A stretch of 6,994 nucleotides of DNA, taken from positions 685 to 7,678 of the forward strand of contig MGVW01000016.1 in the NCBI GenBank assembly GCA_001800675.1. Reading direction: 5' to 3'. Origin of the DNA: Euryarchaeota archaeon RBG_13_57_23. Lineage in GTDB: Archaea; Thermoplasmatota; Thermoplasmata; UBA10834. Shown here one piece after another: positions 1 through 5,740 of this stretch. The number at the start of each line of letters is the position of its first letter. Position 1 is the first letter of the stretch. The position numbers and the translations under genes are program-made. Under the pieces are notes generated by a model. That model saw nothing but the letters and a program-made list of their open reading frames with translations, searched no databases and was not told the origin of the DNA.

Positions 1-1379
1 ACCTGCTGGGCGATCAAAGCACCAGCTACATCTCGTTCCAGTGGCCTGGCTACTTCGCCACCTCAACTCCGAAGCTCGTGGGGACGGGTCAGTTCAAAGT
101 CAGCGACGACATCATTAGCGAGTTCACGAGCGGGGACCAGATCACTCTGGTGAAGAATGAGAACTACCACTGGCTTGCGGACAAGGGAATGGAAGTCAAG
201 TTCGACAAGCTGATAATGTACTTCTACGACGACGACACGGCGATGAAAATCGCGCTCGAGCAAGGACAGCTCGATGTAGCGCAGTTCCCGCCGAACACCT
301 TCCGGTCGATTGAGGACGATATCGCAGATGGAAGTCTGAAGAACGTCGAGACATACAGCGGATTGAAGTGCACACAGTACTGGACCGAGATTGGGTTCAA
401 CATGAACAACGCGGGACCGAACAAGTGGAGGCTCGACCCCGCAGCGAGGCACGCGCTTGCCCAGGCGGTCGACAAGACCTACATCATCACCAACTTCTAC
501 AAGGGATACGGCAAGGAAGGCACTGGCCTCATATCCCCTGTCACCCCGTTCTGGCACTGGGAGCCCAGTGCAGCAGAGCACTGGGACTACAACCTGACGG
601 CCGCGGCTGCTGCGCTGCAGGCAGCTGGATATATCGATACCAACAGCGACGGTTGGAGGGAATGCACGGTCACGAGTGCTGCGGTTCAGAACGGCTGGTC
701 CCTTGAGGGTGCGAAGCTCAATCTGCAGATGATGATCAGGATGGAGTACCCCGAGGAGAAGGAGATCGCGAAGTTCCTTGAGGAGCAGTGGGCGATCATA
801 GGCGTCGACCTCACCTACGACATCATGCTCGAGGACGTTCTCGCGAAGAACTGCTACGCGTACGGATATGACTCCATGATATGGTACTGGAGCGCGGATC
901 CTGACCCCAACTTCATGCTCTTCTGTCAGTCGAAGAAGTCGATCGACGGCTGGTCGGACAACATGTACACGAACCCGGCCTACGAGGAGAACTACAGCGC
1001 CTCGATCCGGGAGTTCGACGAGGCAACGAGACAAGAGCATGTCAAGAACTGCCAGAAGATCAGTTACCAGGATGCTGCCTACATGATCCTAGCCTATGTC
1101 TACTCCACATACGCGTGGAGGACGGACACCTTCAGCGGCTGGGGGGACTGGGCAGCGGATCCAGCCAGGAGCCTGGACGCGTTCTGGACCGCGAACCCGC
1201 TCTTCTTCGACCTTGAGTACATCGGCTCGCCTCCGCCACCGCCTCCGTACGGGCTGATAGCAGTCGGTGCGGTCATTGCTGTGGCGGTCGTAATTGCGGC
1301 GGTCTACATGGTCAGACGCGGCAAGAAGAAGCGTGAGATCGGCGGAGGAGACGAAAGCGGCAGTCCTCTCGGAGATTAA
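1..1379 (+). CDS. ABC transporter solute-binding protein, family 5 (peptide/nickel type), 5'-truncated, C-terminal membrane anchor
   Basis: This is the extracytoplasmic receptor of a Dpp/Opp-type importer, which captures a peptide or similar solute and delivers it to the permeases encoded next. The frame is open to the window edge (first full codon at 3), so the GTG at 78 is internal; 458 residues remain. Family-5 signs are PKLVGTGQF near the start, LAQAVDK in the helix after the hinge, the loop DTNSDGWRE (about residue 212), a second-lobe stretch containing EEQWAIIGVDL, and YWSADPDPNF. The tail has six consecutive prolines (1230-1247), one hydrophobic helix (about 1251-1313), then RRGKKKR and an acidic end, which is a C-terminal anchor with a positive-inside flank. 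Many archaeal binding proteins are tethered this way, in place of the bacterial N-terminal lipid anchor. The N-terminal signal region is outside the window. Substrate cannot be deduced. The family call is firm. Confidence 0.92.
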   Translation, partial: LLGDQSTSYISFQWPGYFATSTPKLVGTGQFKVSDDIISEFTSGDQITLVKNENYHWLADKGMEVKFDKLIMYFYDDDTAMKIALEQGQLDVAQFPPNTFRSIEDDIADGSLKNVETYSGLKCTQYWTEIGFNMNNAGPNKWRLDPAARHALAQAVDKTYIITNFYKGYGKEGTGLISPVTPFWHWEPSAAEHWDYNLTAAAAALQAAGYIDTNSDGWRECTVTSAAVQNGWSLEGAKLNLQMMIRMEYPEEKEIAKFLEEQWAIIGVDLTYDIMLEDVLAKNCYAYGYDSMIWYWSADPDPNFMLFCQSKKSIDGWSDNMYTNPAYEENYSASIREFDEATRQEHVKNCQKISYQDAAYMILAYVYSTYAWRTDTFSGWGDWAADPARSLDAFWTANPLFFDLEYIGSPPPPPPYGLIAVGAVIAVAVVIAAVYMVRRGKKKREIGGGDESGSPLGD

Positions 1380-1388
1380 ACATAATTC

Positions 1389-1407
1389 AGGGCCCGGAGT
1401 GGGCCCT
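1389..1407 (+). terminator. GC-rich hairpin downstream of the binding-protein gene (terminator or processing/attenuation stem)
   Basis: AGGGCCC, the loop GGAGT and GGGCCCT form a perfect 7-bp stem starting 10 nt after the stop codon. It is followed by a moderately T-containing stretch (TTGGCTCTTTACATTTC) rather than a clean T run. It could end part of the transcript or protect the 3' end of the binding-protein mRNA, so that the receptor is made in excess over the permeases, as is common in ABC importers. The hairpin is seen directly; its function is inferred. Confidence 0.5.
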
Positions 1408-1560
1408 TGGCTCTTTACATTTCAACACAACGAAACGATTTGACAGCCCCCAGGACTGAGGCTTGGGTGTTTGGAGACGGGATAACGTTGGCAGATGGGG
1501 AGAAAGGGCATCGAGTAACAACGAGACGCAACAAGAGAGATTGCGCGGAGACTGACTAAG
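1408..1560 (+). other. Non-coding gap and leader upstream of the dppB-like gene
   Basis: No credible gene is present. The stretch holds a weak imperfect stem (1449-1454 with 1462-1467) and a 5-bp stem, CGCAA/TTGCG (1527-1531 with 1541-1545). The second stem ends one base before the GGAG Shine-Dalgarno at 1547-1550, which lies 10 nt from the ATG at 1561. No convincing archaeal TATA box was found, so read-through from the binding-protein gene remains the simplest source of the downstream message. Confidence 0.4.
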
Positions 1561-2562
1561 ATGACCAACATGAGAGACTTCGCGCTTCGGAAGATAGTCT
1601 ATCTGGTCATCACCCTCATGGTCATCATCGCATTCAACTTCTTCCTGTTCAGGGTGATGCCAGGAGACATAGCTCACACGATGATTCCGAGGGGATTGCC
1701 AGCGGATGTTGAGCAGGAGATACTCGAGTACTTCAACCTAGACAAGCCCCTCTATCAGCAGTTCCTGCTATACATTGAGGACGTGTTCACGTTGGACTTC
1801 GGGGTGAGCGCCACCTACAGGATGGGCATACCTGTCACCGAAGTCCTGGGACCCAAGATCATCAACACGGTGATCCTTGTTGGCATCGGGACAATTCTAT
1901 CGATATACCTCGGGGTCGCACTCGGCAAGGCCGCAGGATGGAACCGAGGGAAATCCAAGGACACTGTCGGGATGAGCTTCGCGCTCGTCTTCTACTCGAT
2001 GCCGACATTCCTGTTCGCACTGATATTGCTCATGATATTCGCGGGTACGCTTGGTTGGTTCCCGGAGAGAGGGTCTGTCGGCCAGCTTCCGTGGGACCGC
2101 ACGGTCCACTCCGAGGATGAGCTCGGGCTGATTAACATGATCATAAGCCGGGGGTATCATCTATTCCTCCCCATTGTGGCGTTCACGCTGGAGATACTTG
2201 CGGAGTTCGCCCTGATAACGAGGAACTCGCTCACAGATGTCCTGACTGAGGACTACATCACGACCGCGAGGGCGAAGGGACTGTCGAACTACTCTGTGCT
2301 CAACGACCACGCGATGAGAAATGCCATGCTGCCCGTTGTGACCATCATGGCCATCAGCGTCGGCTGGGTGCTAGGCGGGACGATCATGGTCGAGATCGTG
2401 TTCTCCTACGACGGCCTTGGTCTGCTCACTTACGATGCCGTGCTGGCGAAGGATTTTCCTCTGCTCCAGGTGGTGTTCCTGATTATGGCCATTGCGGTCC
2501 TTGCGGCGAACTTCATTGCGGATATTGTCTACTTCTATCTTGATCCGAGGGTCAAGGTGTAA
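1561..2562 (+). CDS. dppB: Peptide/nickel-type ABC transporter permease, DppB family
   Basis: This is one of the two membrane subunits of a Dpp/Opp importer and pairs with the DppC-type permease encoded 10 nt downstream. The 333-residue length matches the family. About six membrane helices are visible, near residues 10-31, 100-122, 137-161, 203-222, 257-279 and 303-326. The family hallmarks are the N-terminal FFLFRVMPGD (27-36), LDKPLYQQF (60-68) with LDFGVS (78-83), and the cytoplasmic EAA loop that contacts the ATPase, YITTARAKGLS (232-242) followed by HAMRNAMLPV (250-259). The C-terminal part has the typical VEIVFSYDGLGLL and ends LDPRVKV. The ATG at 1561 was chosen because GGAG at 1547-1550 lies 10 nt upstream; the in-frame ATG at 1570 is 19 nt from it. 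The dpp, opp and nik subfamilies cannot be told apart by sequence reading alone. Confidence 0.93.
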   Translation: MTNMRDFALRKIVYLVITLMVIIAFNFFLFRVMPGDIAHTMIPRGLPADVEQEILEYFNLDKPLYQQFLLYIEDVFTLDFGVSATYRMGIPVTEVLGPKIINTVILVGIGTILSIYLGVALGKAAGWNRGKSKDTVGMSFALVFYSMPTFLFALILLMIFAGTLGWFPERGSVGQLPWDRTVHSEDELGLINMIISRGYHLFLPIVAFTLEILAEFALITRNSLTDVLTEDYITTARAKGLSNYSVLNDHAMRNAMLPVVTIMAISVGWVLGGTIMVEIVFSYDGLGLLTYDAVLAKDFPLLQVVFLIMAIAVLAANFIADIVYFYLDPRVKV

Positions 2563-2563
2563 T

Positions 2564-2569
2564 GGTGAT
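2564..2569 (+). promoter_or_regulatory. Ribosome binding site for the PKD-DppC gene
   Basis: GGTGAT matches the right part of the archaeal/bacterial anti-SD complement (GGAGGTGATC). Aligned to it, the ATG at 2573 sits 7 nt after the GG core and the ATG at 2570 only 4 nt, which favours 2573. The site begins 2 nt after the dppB stop codon, consistent with translational coupling. Confidence 0.5.
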
Positions 2570-2572
2570 ATG

Positions 2573-4420
2573 ATGGTCAAGATAGGGAATTCAATGAACC
2601 GCAGAACCATAGATGGCTGCCGCGCCACGCAAACAGAGAATCGAGCTGCAGTCGTCATCCTATTCTCGGTCTTCTTGCTCGCATCGATCGCCATGGTTGC
2701 TGGACCGGGCTTGCTCACCGGTCCGGTTGGAAATGACCGAGTCGCAAGCTCGCTTCAAGTTCCGGGCGAACCGGTGGCAGACGCTGGAGTCGACCAGACC
2801 GTTCCACAGCACAAGAATGTGACTCTGACCGGTACGGCGGCGGACTCCGACGACGTCCTTGCCAACCTGGCATTCACATGGACCTTCACTGATGGCGGCC
2901 CGAGGATTCTCGTTGGCCAAACCGTACACTATGTGTTTGACAACTTGGGACCGTTTGTCATAATGCTCAACGTGACCGACCCCGCTGACCATTATTCCAC
3001 AGACAATGTGACCATCACCGTTGAGGAGGACACGGAATTGCCTGTGCCCGTACCTGGGGTTGACAGAATCTTGCAGCAGGGCGCCAACAACACTCTAATC
3101 ACACTGAACGCCTCGGCGTCCACCGACAATGCGCAGATAGCATCTTACAGTTGGGAGTTCAGATATGACAAACAGGACTACACATACAATCAGGCTATCT
3201 TCCAGTTCAATTTCTCAAAGCCTGGGAAGTACGAGATAACCCTCACTGTTGTTGACACGTCCGGACTCTCCGACTCGAGGACGCTGAACGTGACGGTGGA
3301 GGCAGAACCCACGTTCTGGACGGAGCATTGGCTGGGGATCATCGTATGGTCCGGCATAGCGATCATAGCGGTGGTGTACCTTGTCAAGAAGCTGCGTCGA
3401 GATCACGAGCTGGTGACCGATGCCGACAAGGAGAAAGCAAGACTCCAATGGAAGAATGCAAAGAAGACCTGGAAGATATTCAGGTCGAACAGGCTGGGCT
3501 TCACTGGGTTCATCATCCTCATCATATTCGTGCTGATGGCGGTCTTCGCTCCATACATAGCGACCGTCCAGGACCCGCTGAAGAGCTCCAATGTCGAGCA
3601 GGAGCGCCCGATCATCGACCCGGACACCGGCGAGCAGGCCTTGGACCCGATCACTGGTGAGCGCCTGTTCCTCTGGAGGAATCCGCACGCACCCACTTGG
3701 GATCCATCCCCGTTCCCCATCGGTACCGGCGAGCATGTCAGGCACATAATGGGTACAGACGGATTCGGAAGGGACGTCTACAGCCTGACGATCTACGGGG
3801 CGCGTGCGTCGCTCGAGGTCGGACTCATCGCCACTCTGATCTCAGTCGCCCTCGGAGCCTCAATGGGGCTCGCTGCGGGATACTTCGGAAGGATAACGGA
3901 CGAGGTGCTCATGAGGATCACCGATTTCTTCCTCGTGCTGCCCTGGTTCCCCCTGATGATTGTCATCATGGCCATCCTCGGACGGGAGTTCGTCTGGGTC
4001 ATCGTGGTCATCGGCATCACGAGCTGGCCCTCGACCGCAAGAATCGTCCGGTCGCAGGTCCTGTCCATCAAGGAACGGCAGTTCGTGGAAAGGGCGAAGT
4101 GCGTAGGGGCTGGGGATGCGCACATTATTGCCAGTCACATCATGCCCAACGTGCTCCCGCTCATATTCGCCAACACCGTGCTCCTGATCTCGCTCGCCAT
4201 ATTCTCGGAGGCGTTCCTCGACTTCTTCGGGCTCGGCGACCCCGATGTGATCAGCTGGGGCATGATGCTCGAGGAGGCCTACGACCAGGGAGCGTTCAAC
4301 CTCGGCGCATGGTGGTGGATACTCCTGCCCGGCGCCGCGATTGTCATAATGGTGTTGTCCTTCTCCCTTGTAGGTTACGCACTGGACGATGTGCTTAATC
4401 CCAAGCTGAGAAGGCGCTGA
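2573..4420 (+). CDS. dppC: ABC transporter permease, DppC family, with N-terminal tandem PKD-domain extension
   Basis: This is the second membrane subunit of the importer, 615 aa against the usual ~300. Residues 1-24 are polar, 25-49 a membrane helix, about 67-151 a PKD domain (PVADAGVDQTV at the start, FTWTFTDG at the core), about 160-243 a second PKD domain (SYSWEF, then GKYEITLTVVD), 252-271 a second helix, and 272-305 a charged linker. The rest is a normal DppC: KIFRSNRLGFTGF (301-313), MGTDGFGRDVYS (393-404), the EAA loop FVERAKCVGAGDAHIIASH (504-522) with PNVLPL, and GYALDDVLNPKLRRR at the end. The topology is self-consistent: N-terminus inside, PKD pair outside, linker inside, permease core starting inside. 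Seven N-x-S/T sequons all lie in residues 82-241. The frame is unbroken through the fusion. ATGs at 2570 and 2594 are alternative starts; a start at 2492 would overlap dppB by 71 nt and is unlikely. No ATPase gene follows. Confidence 0.9.
   Translation: MVKIGNSMNRRTIDGCRATQTENRAAVVILFSVFLLASIAMVAGPGLLTGPVGNDRVASSLQVPGEPVADAGVDQTVPQHKNVTLTGTAADSDDVLANLAFTWTFTDGGPRILVGQTVHYVFDNLGPFVIMLNVTDPADHYSTDNVTITVEEDTELPVPVPGVDRILQQGANNTLITLNASASTDNAQIASYSWEFRYDKQDYTYNQAIFQFNFSKPGKYEITLTVVDTSGLSDSRTLNVTVEAEPTFWTEHWLGIIVWSGIAIIAVVYLVKKLRRDHELVTDADKEKARLQWKNAKKTWKIFRSNRLGFTGFIILIIFVLMAVFAPYIATVQDPLKSSNVEQERPIIDPDTGEQALDPITGERLFLWRNPHAPTWDPSPFPIGTGEHVRHIMGTDGFGRDVYSLTIYGARASLEVGLIATLISVALGASMGLAAGYFGRITDEVLMRITDFFLVLPWFPLMIVIMAILGREFVWVIVVIGITSWPSTARIVRSQVLSIKERQFVERAKCVGAGDAHIIASHIMPNVLPLIFANTVLLISLAIFSEAFLDFFGLGDPDVISWGMMLEEAYDQGAFNLGAWWWILLPGAAIVIMVLSFSLVGYALDDVLNPKLRRR
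3617..3661 (+). repeat. Short protein-level repeat DPxTGE in an insert of the DppC part
   Basis: Residues 349-354 (DPDTGE) and 358-363 (DPITGE) form a 9-residue tandem repeat. It sits in an unusually long extracytoplasmic stretch (about 331-392) between the first core helix and the GTDGFGRD motif. Codons differ between the copies, so it is not a recent DNA duplication. Confidence 0.5.
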
Positions 4421-4427
4421 GAAGGCG
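4406..4427 (+). repeat. Exact 11-bp tandem duplication spanning the permease stop codon
   Basis: CTGAGAAGGCG occurs twice in immediate succession (4406-4416 and 4417-4427). The TGA stop of the permease (4418-4420) lies inside the second copy. Because 11 is not a multiple of three, the stop exists in frame only with the duplication; with a single copy the frame would run on into the convergent intergenic DNA. Confidence 0.8.
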
Positions 4428-4509
4428 GAATCGCAAACCCTTTCAGGTCTTTGATTCTCACAGAATATCAGAGAAGAGGTTTATGGGACTCAGACCGCCG
4501 AAGATGCTC
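4421..4509. other. Convergent intergenic gap with a small stem-loop
   Basis: This 89-nt gap lies between the 3' ends of the permease (+) and the methyltransferase (-). It has a 5-bp stem ATTCT/AGAAT with a CAC loop (4454-4466) and short T- or A-rich stretches. It may serve as a weak bidirectional termination region, but no strong terminator is visible. Confidence 0.3.
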
Positions 4510-5400
4510 TCACTTCTTGGCTGCGGCCTCGCTCGCGGCCTGCTTCTTCCTGTACCAGGTAAGATAGCCCATCGCGAACTTGTCCTCTCCCCAGAAGAGC
4601 CGCGAGGACTTGATGGCGAACTGCATGTTCAGGTCGTTGGGATTCCCGATGAAGCACGTCATCCCCTGTCCGGCCGCGAGGAGCATGAACGACGCGTTCA
4701 ACTGAGGTCTGTCTGGGAGCCCGAACGAAACGTTGCTCAGGCCCACAGTCGTGTTGACTCCATACTCCTCAGTCACGCGCCTGATCGTATCGAGCGTAGC
4801 GCGAGCGCCCATGTCGTTTGTGCCACACGCTAGAGCCACACAGTCGATGATCAGGTTCTTCCTGTCCATGCCCTTCTTCTCAGCGCGCTCGATGATCTTG
4901 CCGGCAATCGCGACCCTCTTGTCCGAGGTCATCGGAATGCCCGCATCGTCGATAAGGAGTCCGACCAGGACCGCGTCATGCTCAGCTGCGAGAGGTATCA
5001 CGACATCCATCCTCTTCTCTTCACCAGTGGTCGAATTAATCCCTGGTCTACCCTTGACATCCTTGAGTGCGATCTCGAGGACCTTGGGGTTGGATGTGTC
5101 GATCCATACTGGAACGTCGACCGCGCCCTGCACTATTCTAAGGGCTTCTTTCATAGCGTGCTCCTCATCAATCCCAGGGACACCGACATTGATGTCGAGT
5201 ACATCGGCTCCGTTCTGCACCTGCTTCTTTGCCTCAGCCTCGAGAACATCGAACTCGCCTGCTTTGAGCTTCTGAATCAGCTCCTTGCGGTTCGTCGGGT
5301 TGATCCTCTCGCCGATTATGACCGGCGTCTTGCTAGCACCGATCTTCACGGTCTTTCCTGTCCCTTTCAGCTCTATCACGGGAACGGTTGCACAGGGCAT
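4510..5400 (-). CDS. Pterin-binding corrinoid methyltransferase, AcsE/MtgA-like (methyl-tetrahydrofolate or -tetrahydromethanopterin:corrinoid protein)
   Basis: This cytosolic TIM-barrel methyltransferase has a DHPS-type pterin-binding domain and moves a methyl group between a reduced pterin and a corrinoid protein. The 296 residues show IIGERINPTNRKE (28-40), GADVLDINVG (64-73), WIDTSNPKVLEIAL (99-112), PGINSTTGE (119-127), LIIDC (183-187) and GLSNVSFGLPDR (220-231). From memory of the Moorella AcsE enzyme, its folate-contacting D75, N96, D160 and N199 map to D101, N122, D186 and N223 here, so the active site looks intact. It is longer than AcsE (about 262 aa), with about 25 extra N-terminal residues before the first barrel strand and a basic/alanine-rich tail. 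The start is firm: GGAGG 7 nt upstream. It is divergent from a corrinoid protein and an MttB homologue, which points to an MtgA-like role accepting methyl groups from that pair. Folate or methanopterin as pterin is undecided. Confidence 0.87.
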   Translation of the reverse strand: MPCATVPVIELKGTGKTVKIGASKTPVIIGERINPTNRKELIQKLKAGEFDVLEAEAKKQVQNGADVLDINVGVPGIDEEHAMKEALRIVQGAVDVPVWIDTSNPKVLEIALKDVKGRPGINSTTGEEKRMDVVIPLAAEHDAVLVGLLIDDAGIPMTSDKRVAIAGKIIERAEKKGMDRKNLIIDCVALACGTNDMGARATLDTIRRVTEEYGVNTTVGLSNVSFGLPDRPQLNASFMLLAAGQGMTCFIGNPNDLNMQFAIKSSRLFWGEDKFAMGYLTWYRKKQAASEAAAKK

Positions 5401-5407
5401 TTTCCTG

Positions 5408-5412
5408 CCTCC
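5408..5412 (-). promoter_or_regulatory. Strong Shine-Dalgarno of the AcsE/MtgA-like gene
   Basis: On the minus strand GGAGG is followed by 7 nt (CAGGAAA) and the ATG at 5400. It is the strongest ribosome binding site in the window and fixes the start. Confidence 0.8.
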
Positions 5413-5693
5413 TTCGAAAGGGTGAAAGCCTCGCCTTAGAAAAAACTTCCTACACGAGGGGGACGCACCACATGCTGAGCGTGCGGCTTAGAGCTGGCAT
5501 CACAAGATGAGAGATTCTTGTTCCGTCCGAATGAATGATTCTTCGATATTCTCACGAAAACGCAATCGAGCGTTCTTCTTCAGTCTAGTCCAGGTGAGCG
5601 AAACATTAATTAGGGACGCGCGTATGCCGTTTTAATTCGGTTGGTCAGAGAGCATTTGTCCATTTGACGATTGGCTTTCTCTTCCGACTAAAA

Positions 5694-5719
5694 TCCAGGG
5701 GCCAGAAAACCCTGCTGGA
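5694..5719 (+). other. Leader hairpin upstream of the corrinoid-protein gene
   Basis: TCCAGGG and CCC-TG-CTGGA can pair as a 5-bp plus 3-bp stem with a 2-nt bulge and an A-rich loop; CAGGG/CCCTG (5696-5700 with 5710-5714) is an alternative 5-bp pairing. The structure ends 8 nt before the ribosome binding site, so it could affect translation, but it does not match any riboswitch I recognise. Confidence 0.35.
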
Positions 5720-5727
5720 CATCTATT

Positions 5728-5733
5728 GGGGGT
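5728..5733 (+). promoter_or_regulatory. Ribosome binding site of the corrinoid-protein gene
   Basis: GGGGGT lies 7 nt before the ATG at 5741, a good spacing. It favours this ATG over the in-frame TTG at 5726, which would place the site inside the coding region. Confidence 0.55.
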
Positions 5734-5740
5734 ACAACCA

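Larger units (their letters stand above)
5413..5740. promoter_or_regulatory. Divergent control region between the two methyl-transfer transcription units
   Basis: No gene or tRNA is visible. On the plus strand CGAAACATTAATTA (5600-5613) resembles an archaeal BRE plus TATA box, which would place a start site near 5635-5640 and leave a leader of about 100 nt; TTTTAATT (5630-5637) is a second AT-rich candidate. On the minus strand AAGTTTTTTCTAA (about 5437-5449) is a possible TATA-like element for the methyltransferase gene. GATTCTT occurs twice, 24 nt apart (5513-5519 and 5537-5543). The arrangement would allow shared control of both units, but each promoter call is by eye only. Confidence 0.35.

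Noticed and set aside
63..1040. Long minus-strand open frame opposite the binding-protein gene
   Set aside because: Its translation is Val/Leu/Arg-rich with no recognisable domain and lies wholly antisense to a well-supported family-5 binding protein; long antisense frames are expected with this codon usage.
1495..1518. Possible 7-residue leader peptide in the gap before dppB
   Set aside because: It is too short, lacks a well-placed ribosome binding site, and shows no codon pattern suggesting attenuation.
2492..2572. Upstream extension of the PKD-DppC gene starting at 2492
   Set aside because: It would overlap dppB by 71 nt, the added residues look like a shadow of dppB, and good start codons with a ribosome binding site exist at 2570/2573.
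3697..4398. Open frame of 233 codons overlapping the permease core in another frame
   Set aside because: The product is very rich in Arg, His, Gly and Pro and covers the conserved DppC motifs in the correct frame; it is a composition shadow.
4483..4833. Plus-strand open frame opposite the AcsE/MtgA-like gene
   Set aside because: It is antisense to strongly conserved methyltransferase motifs and has no domain of its own.
5513..5543. GATTCTT direct repeats as a CRISPR or operator array
   Set aside because: There are only two 7-bp copies 24 nt apart with no further periodic copies, so they are compatible with chance; mentioned only as part of the control region.
5726..5740. TTG start 15 nt upstream of the corrinoid-protein ATG
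   Set aside because: It would place the GGGGGT ribosome binding site inside the coding sequence; the ATG at 5741 has ideal spacing.
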